The notes: generated by a model from the letters alone, not told the origin. DNA of 45,133 nt from JBJXDT01 sp046153505 (GCA_046153505.1 JBJXDT010000015.1:1-45133); one strand, 5' to 3'. Shown: positions 7,660 through 16,462, numbered from the stretch's first letter. Made by a program: numbers and translations.

Positions 7660-8483
7660 GTGTTTAAGGCTTTGCGAATATCGGTGTCCAAGGTGTTTTT
7701 TGGCCAGATTTTAGTTTGCAAGCCTCGCACTTGCCATGCACCGTAGAGGCTGTTGCAAATTATCACCTCATCAGCCGCTAAGAGTTTTTGGAAGTCCAAG
7801 CTTTCAATCTGTGGTTTTAATCCAAATGTATGCGCTAGCGCTAAAATGCGTTGTCTGGTAATGCCTGCAATGCCACATAAATCAAGGCTAGGCGTTAAAA
7901 GTGTATCGCCAAAGCGCGCAAAAATATTGGCTGATGTACATTCAATCACATTGCCTTGAAAATCTAACATCAGCCCTTCTGAAACTGATGGATCGTGCCA
8001 TTCCATACGTGCTAACACATTTTCTAAACGATTCAGGTGCTTAACGCCAGCAAGTTTGGGTTGATACGCAAGACGCGTCTGGCAAACATGCAATTGCACA
8101 CCTTGGCTGAAATGGCTGGCAGGATATTCAGGCATTTCAGACTTAATGATAAGGCGCATGGGGGCAGTGATTGCAGGTGGTTTATAGCCGCGCTCACCCT
8201 CTCCACGAGAGATGATTATTTTGGCCACAGCAATTTCATTCATATCAAAAAGCTGTTGCAAATCGCTCATTAACAGTTCTGGACTTGGGCAAACAATGCC
8301 GATTGCACCACAATCAGCCACCAGTTTTTGATAATGTGCTGGCCATTGCTCAGGCAAGCCATTGACCATTTTAAGGGTACGAAACACACCGTCGCCATAA
8401 GCTAAACCACGGTCTAACGGTGAAACTACCCCAAACAGGTTGCCGTTGATAATGTAATCGTGTTTATTTTGCATAGGCACCAT
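7656..8483 (-). CDS. pabC: 4-amino-4-deoxychorismate lyase
   Basis: 275 residues, fold type IV PLP enzyme. It releases pyruvate from aminodeoxychorismate to give 4-aminobenzoate for folate. DRGLAYGDGVFRTL near residue 25 is the family signature, and the PLP lysine is expected in GVKHLNRLENVLAR (about residue 145). CTSANIFA and GITRQRIL mark the cofactor phosphate site. Two close ATGs are possible (8483 and 8474) and neither has a clear ribosome binding site; I kept the longer. It is the first gene after the fabF terminator, so it probably has its own promoter, which I could not place convincingly. Branched-chain or D-amino-acid aminotransferases share the fold, but the mltG-tmk neighbourhood favours PabC. 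Confidence 0.9.
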   Translation of the reverse strand: MVPMQNKHDYIINGNLFGVVSPLDRGLAYGDGVFRTLKMVNGLPEQWPAHYQKLVADCGAIGIVCPSPELLMSDLQQLFDMNEIAVAKIIISRGEGERGYKPPAITAPMRLIIKSEMPEYPASHFSQGVQLHVCQTRLAYQPKLAGVKHLNRLENVLARMEWHDPSVSEGLMLDFQGNVIECTSANIFARFGDTLLTPSLDLCGIAGITRQRILALAHTFGLKPQIESLDFQKLLAADEVIICNSLYGAWQVRGLQTKIWPKNTLDTDIRKALNT

Positions 8484-8507
8484 TAAACCATAGCGCGTGT
8501 CAACAAA

Positions 8508-8537
8508 AAAGCCTGTGGCGACGATTCCACAGGCTTT
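8508..8537 (-). terminator. Intrinsic terminator downstream of fabF
   Basis: Eleven-base arms (aaagcctgtgg/ccacaggcttt) with an 8-base loop. On the - strand the stem is followed by a run of T, so it ends the fatty-acid operon before pabC. Confidence 0.85.
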
Positions 8538-8573
8538 ATTTTTAAGAAATATTATTTAAATTTTCTTGAAAAA

Positions 8574-9809
8574 CTAGACTTTCTTAAATACCAAGCTTCC
8601 ATTGGTGCCGCCAAAACCAAAGTTATTCTTGAGCGCATATGTAATTTTCAGCTCACGCGCTGTATTCGCACAGTAATCCAAATCACAGTCTGGGTCTTGG
8701 TTAAAAATGTTAATCGTTGGAGGTGAAACTTGGTTGTAAATCGAAAGCACAGTAAACACACTTTCTAAGCCACCTGCGCCACCTAATAGATGCCCTGTCA
8801 TTGATTTTGTTGAGTTAACGACAAGTTTGTATGCATGGTCACCAAAAGTGGCTTTAATCGCGTTAGTTTCGTTAGTGTCGCCCAATGGCGTAGATGTGCC
8901 ATGCGCGTTCATAAATTGAACTTGATCGACATTCACGCCTGCATTTTTAAGCGCATTGACCATTGACCTACGAGGCCCGTCCATATTGGGTGCTGTCATA
9001 TGATATGCATCTGCACTCATGCCGTAACCAACTAACTCTGCGTAGATTTTTGCACCTCGTGCTTTAGCGTGCTCGTATTCTTCTAGCACCATCACACCAG
9101 CACCCTCACCTATCACAAACCCATCACGGTCTTTATCCCAAGGGCGACTCGCTGTCGCTGGATCATCGTTGCGATTAGATAAAGCACGCGCAGAAGCAAA
9201 ACCACCAACAGAAAGCTCAGTAATAGCGGCTTCCGCACCTCCAGCCACCATCACGTCAGCATCGCCATATTCAATCATCCGCGCTGCATCGCCAATACAG
9301 TGTGTACCTGTTGTGCAGGCAGTTACAATCGCCACATTCGGCCCTTTTAAGCCAAACATAATGCTTAAATTGCCTGAAATCATATTAATGATAGTGCCGG
9401 GTATGAAGAATGGAGAGATTTTACGTGGACCGCCTTCGCCATAAGTGTCATTGGTAGATTCAATCAAGCCTAAACCACCAATGCCAGAACCAATTTCCAC
9501 GCCAATGCGTTCAGCATTTTCTTCTGTCACCACTATACCGCTGTCTTTAAACGCTTCTATCCCAGCAGCTAGGCCGTACTGGATGAAGGTGTCCATGCGG
9601 CGCGCCTCTTTGGCTGAAATAAAATCCTCAACATTAAAATCTTTCACTTCACCCGCCACTTGCGATGCAAAGTTACTTGGATCGAATTTTGTGATGCGTG
9701 TGATTCCGGATTTGCCTGCAACAAGATTTTTCCAAGCGTTTGATGTTCCAATACCTACTGGAGACACCACGCCTAAACCCGTGACTACTACTCTACGTTT
9801 ATTTGACAT
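8574..9809 (-). CDS. fabF: 3-oxoacyl-ACP synthase II
   Basis: 411 residues. Condenses malonyl-ACP with acyl-ACP in chain elongation; FabF also controls the palmitoleate to cis-vaccenate step. The nucleophile is C165 in TACTTGTH. The two catalytic histidines are in NAHGTSTPLGD (about 303) and KSMTGHLLGG (about 339), giving the C-H-H triad. The C-terminal NNFGFGGTNGSLVF is typical. It lies directly after acpP, separated by a hairpin that may lower its expression relative to the carrier protein. Confidence 0.97.
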   Translation of the reverse strand: MSNKRRVVVTGLGVVSPVGIGTSNAWKNLVAGKSGITRITKFDPSNFASQVAGEVKDFNVEDFISAKEARRMDTFIQYGLAAGIEAFKDSGIVVTEENAERIGVEIGSGIGGLGLIESTNDTYGEGGPRKISPFFIPGTIINMISGNLSIMFGLKGPNVAIVTACTTGTHCIGDAARMIEYGDADVMVAGGAEAAITELSVGGFASARALSNRNDDPATASRPWDKDRDGFVIGEGAGVMVLEEYEHAKARGAKIYAELVGYGMSADAYHMTAPNMDGPRRSMVNALKNAGVNVDQVQFMNAHGTSTPLGDTNETNAIKATFGDHAYKLVVNSTKSMTGHLLGGAGGLESVFTVLSIYNQVSPPTINIFNQDPDCDLDYCANTARELKITYALKNNFGFGGTNGSLVFKKV

Positions 9810-9817
9810 GTTAAGAA

Positions 9818-9841
9818 AATCAGCCCTCGCAAGGGCTGATT
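9818..9841 (-). terminator. Attenuator-like hairpin between acpP and fabF
   Basis: Perfect 10-base arms (aatcagccct/agggctgatt) with a cgca loop in the 41-base acpP-fabF gap. On the - strand it is followed by ttttc. Partial termination here would favour acyl carrier protein over FabF. Confidence 0.7.
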
Positions 9842-9850
9842 ATTTTGAAT

Positions 9851-10087
9851 TTATTTGAGGTTAGCGTTGATGTAATCAATCGCAAGCTGAACAGTAGTAA
9901 TTTTCTCAGCCTCTTCATCAGGAATCTCAGTATCAAACTCCTCTTCCAAAGCCATCACTAATTCCACTGTATCTAGTGAATCAGCGCCTAAGTCATCCAC
10001 AAAAGACGATGAATTTTTTACGTCAGCTTCGTTTGCACCTAATTGTTCGCAAACGATTTTTTTAACACGTTGTTCGATGTCAGACAT
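9851..10087 (-). CDS. acpP: Acyl carrier protein
   Basis: 78 residues. Carries growing acyl chains on a phosphopantetheine arm attached to the serine of GADSLDTVELVM. The acidic helix II and the C-terminal IDYINANLK are normal. The start is the ATG at 10087 (MSDIEQRVKK), preceded by an aaagggg ribosome binding site; an in-frame ATG 39 bases upstream would add a non-homologous leader. A putative extended -10 promoter and a leader hairpin lie just upstream, so it is probably transcribed both with fabG and on its own. Confidence 0.97.
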   Translation of the reverse strand: MSDIEQRVKKIVCEQLGANEADVKNSSSFVDDLGADSLDTVELVMALEEEFDTEIPDEEAEKITTVQLAIDYINANLK

Positions 10088-10110
10088 CCAAATACCCCTT
10101 TGATTAAAAA

Positions 10111-10126
10111 TTGGCTTTTCAGCCAA
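10111..10126 (-). promoter_or_regulatory. Hairpin in the acpP leader
   Basis: Six-base arms (ttggct/agccaa) closed by a gaaa tetraloop on the - strand and followed by tttttaa. It begins where a transcript from the -10 box at 10133 would start. It may be a 5' stabilising stem or a weak fabG terminator. Confidence 0.5.
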
Positions 10127-10132
10127 GTGCGT

Positions 10133-10141
10133 ATTCTACCA
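10133..10141 (-). promoter_or_regulatory. Putative extended -10 promoter for acpP
   Basis: On the - strand tggtagaat matches the extended TGnTAnAAT form. No good -35 box lies at 16-17 bases, which is tolerable for an extended -10. It sits in the 99-base gap between fabG and acpP, about 45 bases before the acpP start. Confidence 0.5.
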
Positions 10142-10186
10142 AAACTATGCAAGAATACAAAAAAATAAAAAAATATGCTAAATAAA

Positions 10187-10930
10187 TTAGCTCATGTACA
10201 TCCCACCATTAACATGAATCGTTTCGCCCGTAATGTATGCTGCGCTGGGCGAGGCAAGGAATGCGACCGTTGCAGCAATTTCGTTTGCGCTACCTAAGCG
10301 ACCAAGCGGAATACGTGCCATCATTTGCGTTTTAATGTCTTCGGGTAGCTCCGCCGTCATATCAGTTTCAATAAATCCAGGCGCAATACAATTCACCGTA
10401 ATATTACGGCTGCCGACTTCTGATGCTAATGATTTAGTAAACCCTGCCATACCCGCTTTAGCCGCAGCATAATTGGTTTGACCCGCGTTGCCCATATGGC
10501 CCACCACGCTGGAAATGCTGATAATACGGCCTGTACGCACTTTCATCATCGGCCTTAGCACAGCTTTGCTCATGCGATAAACGGAGCTTAAATTGGTCGA
10601 AATTACTGCATCCCAATCCTCTTCGTCCATACGCATTAACAACATATCTTTAGTAATACCAGCGTTATTTACCAATATCGATACATCGCCAAATTTTTCG
10701 GCAATTTCTTTTAAAACAGCATCAATTTGAGCGCTGTCGTTCACATCTAGAGCAAGCCCTAATCCCTTAATATTTCCTGCTTTTAGGGCAGCGCTGATGC
10801 TTTCTGCGCCGCCTGTTGTCGTTGCTGTGCCAATTACTGTTGCACCTTGATTACCTAAATACATTGCAATAGCTGCTCCAATGCCGCGGCTTGCGCCAGT
10901 CACGAGTGCAATTTGATTTTCGAGAGACAT
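10187..10930 (-). CDS. fabG: 3-oxoacyl-ACP reductase
   Basis: 247 residues, short-chain dehydrogenase fold. Reduces 3-oxoacyl-ACP with NADPH. The cofactor loop TGASRGIG is at residues 11-18, NNAG at 88-91, and the catalytic S141, Y154 and K158 sit in SSVVGHMG and TNYAAAKAG. The position between fabD and acpP separates it from the many other SDR enzymes. It begins 9 bases after fabD. Confidence 0.97.
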   Translation of the reverse strand: MSLENQIALVTGASRGIGAAIAMYLGNQGATVIGTATTTGGAESISAALKAGNIKGLGLALDVNDSAQIDAVLKEIAEKFGDVSILVNNAGITKDMLLMRMDEEDWDAVISTNLSSVYRMSKAVLRPMMKVRTGRIISISSVVGHMGNAGQTNYAAAKAGMAGFTKSLASEVGSRNITVNCIAPGFIETDMTAELPEDIKTQMMARIPLGRLGSANEIAATVAFLASPSAAYITGETIHVNGGMYMS

Positions 10931-10939
10931 AAAAAATCC

Positions 10940-11860
10940 TTAATTTAGAAATTCAGAAATGGCTTCGTTGCTAGTTAAAGAAGTGCAAGGCAATTCCGCC
11001 ACGCAACGCTTGGTTAGCCCTGTCAATACCTTGCCAGGGCCGCATTCTGCGCTATTTACAACCCCTTGCGAGAAGATATACTGCACAGTTTCTACCCAAC
11101 GCACTGGAGAGTATAGCTGACGCACAAGCGCATCTTTAATTTTAGCCGCATCGCTGTAAGAAGCGACATCCGCATTATGAATGACTGGAATTTTTGGCGT
11201 GTTCACCGTTACATCTTTAAGGTATTCTGCGAGCTTTTCTGCAGCAGGTTTCATCAACGCGCAATGCGAAGGCACGCTGACAGGCAATGCCAGTGAGCGT
11301 TTTGCGCCTTTGGCTTTCGCCAGCTCCATGCCGCGCTCAACTGCCGCTTTGTTGCCTGCAATTACCACTTGGCCAGGTGAATTAAAATTGACAGCCTCGC
11401 ACACTTCATTTTGTGCAGCTTCTGCACACGTAGCGCGCACAATATCGTCATCCAAGCCCAAAATAGCTGCCATCGCGCCCACGCCTTCAGGAACGGCGCT
11501 TTGCATCACTTCTGCACGATATTTTACGAGCGGCAAAGCATCGGTAAATGAAATGGCTTCAGAAGCGACTAAAGCGGCATATTCACCTAAACTGTGACCC
11601 GCATGGGTATTGGCTTGCAGACCGCCTGCTTTTAAATATGCACGATACGTGGCAATGCCCGCAATGAGCATTAGTGGCTGTGTATGTTGCGTTTGGTTCA
11701 AAAATTCATTGGGTTCTGTTGCCATCGCCCAAAAATCCACGCCTAAAATATTTGAAGCTTCATCAAATGTTTGTTTAATAACAGGACTATCAGCGAAACT
11801 GGCCATCATACCAACCGATTGTGAACCTTGACCAGGAAAAAATAATGCAAATTTACTCAT
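10940..11860 (-). CDS. fabD: Malonyl-CoA:ACP transacylase
   Basis: 306 residues. Moves malonate from CoA to ACP. FFPGQGSQSVGM starts the protein, the catalytic serine is S90 in AGHSLGEY, and the partner histidine is in VPSHCALM (about 198). The gap to fabH upstream is 217 bases, unusually large for this operon, and holds a broken small reading frame (11880-12077). Confidence 0.96.
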   Translation of the reverse strand: MSKFALFFPGQGSQSVGMMASFADSPVIKQTFDEASNILGVDFWAMATEPNEFLNQTQHTQPLMLIAGIATYRAYLKAGGLQANTHAGHSLGEYAALVASEAISFTDALPLVKYRAEVMQSAVPEGVGAMAAILGLDDDIVRATCAEAAQNEVCEAVNFNSPGQVVIAGNKAAVERGMELAKAKGAKRSLALPVSVPSHCALMKPAAEKLAEYLKDVTVNTPKIPVIHNADVASYSDAAKIKDALVRQLYSPVRWVETVQYIFSQGVVNSAECGPGKVLTGLTKRCVAELPCTSLTSNEAISEFLN

Positions 11861-11879
11861 TTATAAACAATCACTTAAA

Positions 11880-12077
11880 TTAATTACTTAATAACTTACT
11901 ATAATATTCATAAAACCTTGGTGCAAGAAAAAATGAAGCGATAATTCCTGTCCAAATAGCTAAAACTATTAGTGGGTTATGTGAATTATCTATCAAAAAA
12001 ACCGCAAATCCAAAATATCATATAAAACACAAGAACGCTCGAAGCACAAGAAAGTAATATCGAAAAAATTTTAGCAC
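11880..12077 (-). pseudogene. Remnant of a small membrane protein interrupted by TGA
   Basis: Starting with a GTG placed directly after the fabH stop, one frame runs 66 codons to a TAA and is broken only by a TGA at codon 20 (12018-12020). The first part reads VLKFFRYYFLVLRAFLCFI. The second contains VFLIDNSHNPLIVLAIWTG and IIASFFLAPRFYEYY. It would form two or three short hydrophobic segments, and restoring TGG (Trp) at the stop would give a plausible membrane microprotein. It is much richer in A and T than the flanking fab genes. I do not recognise it. It may be a decayed gene, or only AT-rich spacer that happens to encode hydrophobic residues. A second start, TTG after the stop, is possible. 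Confidence 0.35.
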
Positions 12078-13025
12078 TTAATACTTAACAAGTGCAGAAC
12101 CCCAAGTAAAGCCACCGCCAAATGCCTCCATCAGCAGCACTTCACCACGTTTAATACGTCCATCGCGCACAGCAGTATCTAGGGCTAGCGGTATCGAGGC
12201 AGCCGAGGTATTGCCATGTTTATCAACGGTTACCACCACCTTATCCATCGGCATATCAAGCTTTTTAGCGGTCGCTTGCAAAATACGAATATTGGCTTGA
12301 TGCGGCACCAGCCAATTGATGTCAGACTTTTGCATATTGTTGGCAGCTAGTGTTTCATCGACAATTTGATCTAGTGTATTTACCGCCATTTTAAATACGG
12401 CGTTACCTTCCATGTGCACTGTATCTGGCGTACCATCGTGCTTATGCGGAACATGCAACATTTTTTCAAAATTGCCATCGGCATGTAAGTGCGTAGAAAT
12501 AATGCCCTGCTCTTGAGAAGCGCATAAAATAACGGCGCCAGCGCCATCGCCCCACAAAATGCAGTTGCTGCGATCGGTATAATCGACGATACGCGAGAAA
12601 GTTTCTGCGCCGATGACCAAGACACATTTTGCAGAACCAGTTTTAATAAAGTTATCGGCCGTGGCGAGCCCATAAATGAAGCCGCTACAGACTGCTTGCA
12701 CATCAAATGCAGGGCAGCCAGCTATGCCCAATTTACGCTGCAGAATGGTTGCCACGCTAGGGAAAATTTTATCTGGCGTGGTGGTAGCGACAATAATTAA
12801 ATCAATGTCGCTGGCGGCAATACCTGCGCGCTCAATCGCGTTTTTAGCGGCTTCTAGCGCCAAATCGCTGGTGTTCTCACCTTTTGCTGCAATATGGCGC
12901 TCGCGAATGCCCGTGCGCGTAAAAATCCACTCATCGGTAGTATCTACCATTTTTTCAAAATCTTTATTGGTGAGGATTTTTTTCGGCAAGTAGCTGCCAG
13001 TTCCTGCTATTCTTGAATAAATCAT
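12078..13025 (-). CDS. fabH: 3-oxoacyl-ACP synthase III
   Basis: 315 residues. Starts fatty-acid synthesis by joining acetyl-CoA to malonyl-ACP. The triad is C113 in AVCSGFIYGL, a histidine in VPHQANIRI (about 242) and an asparagine in HGNTSAASIPLAL (about 272). WIFTRTGIRERH near residue 35 is the CoA-binding signature. The start overlaps the plsX stop as ATGA. Confidence 0.97.
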   Translation of the reverse strand: MIYSRIAGTGSYLPKKILTNKDFEKMVDTTDEWIFTRTGIRERHIAAKGENTSDLALEAAKNAIERAGIAASDIDLIIVATTTPDKIFPSVATILQRKLGIAGCPAFDVQAVCSGFIYGLATADNFIKTGSAKCVLVIGAETFSRIVDYTDRSNCILWGDGAGAVILCASQEQGIISTHLHADGNFEKMLHVPHKHDGTPDTVHMEGNAVFKMAVNTLDQIVDETLAANNMQKSDINWLVPHQANIRILQATAKKLDMPMDKVVVTVDKHGNTSAASIPLALDTAVRDGRIKRGEVLLMEAFGGGFTWGSALVKY

Positions 13026-14080
13026 GAACCCTCTAAAGAAGTTTCTACTGCCATCGCAGGATACGGGTGTGGTTGAATATGCTCAATTTCTAGCTGCTCA
13101 GTAATGCGCTTTAAAACACCACTGCGCGCTTCTTCTATCGCTACTAAAATAGCGTGGTGAAACGCAATTATATCAGCTCCACCGTGGCTTTTAACCACAA
13201 CACCACGCAAGCCCAAAAAGCTCGCGCCGTTGTAAAGGCGCGGGTCTAATCGTTTTTTGAAAGCTTTGAGAACTGGCAATGCACACATTGCCATCACTCT
13301 GCTCAACCAGTTTCGCTTAAATTCGTGGGTTAAAAATTTGCCCATCATGTGCGCCATACCTTCTGCAGTTTTAAGTGACACATTGCCCACAAATCCGTCA
13401 CATACTACTAAATCTACCGTACCTTTAAAAATATCGTCGCCTTCAATATTGCCATAAAAATTCAAATGGCTTGCACGAAGCAACTCACCAGCAGCTTTTA
13501 CCACTTCGTTGCCTTTAATGTCTTCTGAGCCAATATTTAACAAGCCCACCGTTGGACTAGGTTTGTGCTCTACGCAACTCACCAGCATGGCACCCATAAT
13601 GGCAAACTGCAAAAGATGCTCTGGCGTGCAATCAGCATTCGCGCCCAAATCTAGCATGTAAGTCACACCATCTTCAGATGGCAATGCAGACGCGATGGCT
13701 GGCCGATCTATGCCTGGCAAAGTTTTAAGCACATAACGCGCAGTCGCCATTAGCGCGCCCGTATTGCCTGCGCTCACACAGGCCGTTGCTTCGCCACTTT
13801 TTACCAGATTAATCGCCACGCGCATCGAGGAATCTTTTTTATTTTTAAGCGCGCTTTGTGGAGATTCGTCCATCAGTACCACTTCCGTAGCATGATGAAT
13901 ACGTAAGCGTGAACTAAGTGCGGCTTTATGCGCTTTCAGTTCAGCTTGAATTGCATCTTCCAAGCCCACAAGCACAATATTTAGCTGATCGTCTTCTGCA
14001 AGGATTTTTAATGCCGCAGGAACTGTAACATGCGGACCATGATCGCCGCCCATTGCGTCAATTGAAAGAGTGATTTCCAT
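13022..14080 (-). CDS. plsX: Phosphate acyltransferase PlsX
   Basis: 352 residues. Converts acyl-ACP to acyl-phosphate, the donor for PlsY in phospholipid synthesis. SIDAMGGDHGP at the start, SAGNTGALMA (about residue 103) and the VCDGFVGNVSLKTAEG block (about 230) are diagnostic. It couples directly to fabH. The 110-base gap upstream, to rpmF, contains a strong hairpin. Confidence 0.96.
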   Translation of the reverse strand: MEITLSIDAMGGDHGPHVTVPAALKILAEDDQLNIVLVGLEDAIQAELKAHKAALSSRLRIHHATEVVLMDESPQSALKNKKDSSMRVAINLVKSGEATACVSAGNTGALMATARYVLKTLPGIDRPAIASALPSEDGVTYMLDLGANADCTPEHLLQFAIMGAMLVSCVEHKPSPTVGLLNIGSEDIKGNEVVKAAGELLRASHLNFYGNIEGDDIFKGTVDLVVCDGFVGNVSLKTAEGMAHMMGKFLTHEFKRNWLSRVMAMCALPVLKAFKKRLDPRLYNGASFLGLRGVVVKSHGGADIIAFHHAILVAIEEARSGVLKRITEQLEIEHIQPHPYPAMAVETSLEGS

Positions 14081-14129
14081 CAGTGAATTATAATGGATGT
14101 ATGGTTAATTGGATAATTTAGATGTGCAA

Positions 14130-14157
14130 ACGCCGCGCTAGTGTTTAGTCGCGGCGT
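14130..14157 (-). terminator. GC-rich hairpin between rpmF and plsX
   Basis: Eight-base arms (acgccgcg/cgcggcgt) with an inner cta/tag pairing. There is only a short T-run after it on the - strand, so it looks more like an attenuator or RNA-processing site separating L32 from the lipid genes than a full terminator. Confidence 0.55.
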
Positions 14158-14190
14158 ATGATTAGAGCTCAAAACAATCAGTAAAACGAA

Positions 14191-14370
14191 TTACTCGCTT
14201 TTTGTCGCCATAACTTTGCGTCCACGGTAAAAGCCACTTGGGCTTACGTGGTGACGTAAATGTGTTTCACCAGTAGTTGGCTCAACAGCCAAAGGAGGAT
14301 TCACCAAGAAGTCATGTGAACGGTGCATACCGCGTTTTGAAGGTGACTTTTTATTTTGTTGAACTGCCAT
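14191..14370 (-). CDS. rpmF: 50S ribosomal protein L32
   Basis: 59 residues: MAVQQNKKSPSKRGMHRSHD at the start, the conserved HHVSPSGFYRGRKV near the end. It has no cysteines, so it is the zinc-independent form. A ggag ribosome binding site precedes the ATG. The yceD-rpmF-plsX order is highly conserved. Upstream, ttgatt and tattaa separated by 18 bases (- strand) could be its promoter. Confidence 0.96.
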   Translation of the reverse strand: MAVQQNKKSPSKRGMHRSHDFLVNPPLAVEPTTGETHLRHHVSPSGFYRGRKVMATKSE

Positions 14371-14461
14371 AATAATGCTCCAAAAACTTGCTAAAAATTA
14401 GTAATCGCGCATTTTAATAGAATTGCGGCTTAATGTAAATCAATAACTTAACAAAAATACA

Positions 14462-14941
14462 TTAAAACTTACCTTTAAGCACCGCAAATGGATTAGGCCT
14501 CTCGCCGCTTTGCATGTTGGCTTTGGTGCAATCGGCCGCGTGCACAGGCGCAATTGGCATGGCAATTAGCAGCTCATCTTCAATCATCTCGTTTAAATTC
14601 ATGTGTTGCGATGGTTCTAGCCAATCTATTTCGTCGTTTTCGTCCGCCTCATCGGGCGAGTTTTCACAAATTAAATAATCAAAATTCAAATTTAATTCAA
14701 TTTGCATGGCCTCTAAACAGCGCTGGCAAAGCACGGGCAATATTGATTCGACCTGCAGGTGCATACTGGGCAAATGCATTCCTTTTGCAAAGCCCTTTAA
14801 TGTGTAGTGAATACTGGCTTGATTTTTATCATTTGAGCTTAGCATTTCACCCAAACGCAGGCAATCTAACGGGCTTAAATCACCACTTATCTCAAGGTTT
14901 TTTTGCGCAAATTCTAGGTTATTTATGAGTATTGGTTTCAT
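14462..14941 (-). CDS. yceD: YceD/DUF177 family protein (23S rRNA accumulation)
   Basis: 159 residues. The paired cysteines of VLCQRCLE (about residue 73) and the acidic DEIDWLEP and EDELLIAMPIAPVH blocks define the family. In other bacteria and plants YceD supports 23S rRNA accumulation, and the gene is almost always next to rpmF, as here (91-base gap). The last stretch GERPNPFAVLKGKF is the normal C-terminus. Confidence 0.93.
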   Translation of the reverse strand: MKPILINNLEFAQKNLEISGDLSPLDCLRLGEMLSSNDKNQASIHYTLKGFAKGMHLPSMHLQVESILPVLCQRCLEAMQIELNLNFDYLICENSPDEADENDEIDWLEPSQHMNLNEMIEDELLIAMPIAPVHAADCTKANMQSGERPNPFAVLKGKF

Positions 14942-15002
14942 GTTATGTTTATTTATTGGGCATCAATTTTGGAGCTTATGTATTTCGTAGCGCGTGGGCG
15001 CA

Positions 15003-15011
15003 TGTTACAAT
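15003..15011 (+). promoter_or_regulatory. Putative extended -10 promoter for the pyruvate carboxylase genes
   Basis: tgttacaat fits TGnTAnAAT in the divergent gap between yceD (-) and the biotin carboxylase gene (+). A start near 15018 would leave a leader of about 26 bases that includes the aagg ribosome binding site at 15033-15036. Confidence 0.5.
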
Positions 15012-15043
15012 CTTCTGGTTTGCAGTTCAATTAAGGCCATCGC

Positions 15044-16462
15044 GTGTTTAAAAAAATTCTTGTGGCAAATCGAGGAGAAATTGCAGTGCGTATTGTACGC
15101 GCTTGCTCCGAAATGAGCATTAAATCTGTCGCCATTTATGCCGATGCCGACCGTAGCGCTCTACATGTTAAAAAGGCTGACGAAGCCTACAACTTAGGTG
15201 CCGACCCTGTTGCTGGTTATTTAGATGCGCATAAAATTGTCAACATTGCGGTTGCCGCCGGTTGTGATGCATTACACCCAGGTTATGGTTTTTTATCTGA
15301 AAATCCAGATTTAGCTGAAATCTGCGCGAGACGTGGAATCAAGTTCATAGGCCCAAATGCGCGCGTGATTCGCCAAATGGGCGATAAAATCCAAGCCCGT
15401 AACGCAATGACTGGCGCGGGCATCCCCTGTACACCCGGCTCTGATGGCAACTTGGAAACGCTAGAAGAAGCAGTCGCTTTAGCCAAAAAAATTGGCTACC
15501 CTGTGATGTTAAAAGCCACGAATGGCGGCGGCGGTCGCGGCATTCGCCGTTGCGACTCCGAAAAAGACTTACTCAGCAATTACGATCGTGTGATTTCTGA
15601 AGCCAGCAAAGCATTCGGCAAACCAGAAGTATTTTTAGAAAAATGTGTTGTTACACCGCGCCACATTGAAGTGCAGGTGATGGCAGACAGTAAAGGCAAT
15701 GTAATTCATCTTTTCGAGCGCGATTGCTCGGTGCAACGTAGAAACCAAAAGTTAATTGAAATCGCACCTTCGCCACAGTTGACTAAAGCGCAGCGCGAGT
15801 ATATTGGTGGCTTGGCGGTAAAAGCGGCAAAAGCTGTTGATTATGAAAATGCCGGCACAGTGGAGTTTCTACTCGATTCCAACAACAATTTTTACTTTAT
15901 GGAAATGAACACCCGCCTGCAAGTTGAGCACACCGTGACAGAAACAATAACTGGTGTGGATATTGTGCAAGAACAAATACGTATTGCCTATGGCTTGCCG
16001 CTACAGTACAAGCAAGCAGAAATCAGCTACCGCGGGTATGCCATGGAATTCCGCATTAATGCCGAAGACCCAAAAAATGATTTTCTACCAAGCTTTGGTA
16101 AAATCACGCGCTATTACGCACCGGGCGGCCCAGGCGTGCGCATGGACGCAGCCATCTATAGTGGTTATGTAATTCCACCTTATTACGACTCCATGTGTGC
16201 CAAGCTCACTGTGTGGGCACTCGATTGGGAAGATGTGATTGCACGTGGTCGGCGTGCCCTGAATGACATGGTGGTGTATGGCGTTAAAACGACCATACCC
16301 TATTATTTAGAAATCTTGAATCACCCAGATTTTAAGGCGGCAAACTTCAACACCAGCTTTGTAGAAACGCACCCTGAGCTAACGAATTACGCAACCCAGT
16401 TGCCACCAGAATTATTCGCTGCTGCCATTTCGGCAGCGATTGCGGCACATGAAGGCATTTAA
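15044..16462 (+). CDS. pycA: Pyruvate carboxylase subunit A (biotin carboxylase)
   Basis: 472 residues, GTG start with aagg 7 bases upstream. Carboxylates biotin with ATP and bicarbonate. The N-terminal KILVANRGEIAVRI, ATP-grasp glycine loop GGGGRGIR (161-168) and MEMNTRLQVEHTVTE (about 287) are canonical. AccC of acetyl-CoA carboxylase is nearly the same, but the next gene (15 bases on) encodes a carboxyltransferase with fused biotin domain instead of AccB, so the pair matches the two-subunit pyruvate carboxylase of Pseudomonas (subunits of about 471 and 607 residues). The likely role is anaplerotic oxaloacetate formation. Confidence 0.85.
   Translation: MFKKILVANRGEIAVRIVRACSEMSIKSVAIYADADRSALHVKKADEAYNLGADPVAGYLDAHKIVNIAVAAGCDALHPGYGFLSENPDLAEICARRGIKFIGPNARVIRQMGDKIQARNAMTGAGIPCTPGSDGNLETLEEAVALAKKIGYPVMLKATNGGGGRGIRRCDSEKDLLSNYDRVISEASKAFGKPEVFLEKCVVTPRHIEVQVMADSKGNVIHLFERDCSVQRRNQKLIEIAPSPQLTKAQREYIGGLAVKAAKAVDYENAGTVEFLLDSNNNFYFMEMNTRLQVEHTVTETITGVDIVQEQIRIAYGLPLQYKQAEISYRGYAMEFRINAEDPKNDFLPSFGKITRYYAPGGPGVRMDAAIYSGYVIPPYYDSMCAKLTVWALDWEDVIARGRRALNDMVVYGVKTTIPYYLEILNHPDFKAANFNTSFVETHPELTNYATQLPPELFAAAISAAIAAHEGI

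Noticed and set aside
8480..8510. ttgaca plus tttaat (- strand) as a pabC promoter
   Set aside because: The spacing is only 10 bases and the -10 would overlap the start codon.
10088..10126. Longer N-terminus for acyl carrier protein
   Set aside because: The extra 13 codons are not family-like and include the ribosome binding site and leader hairpin.
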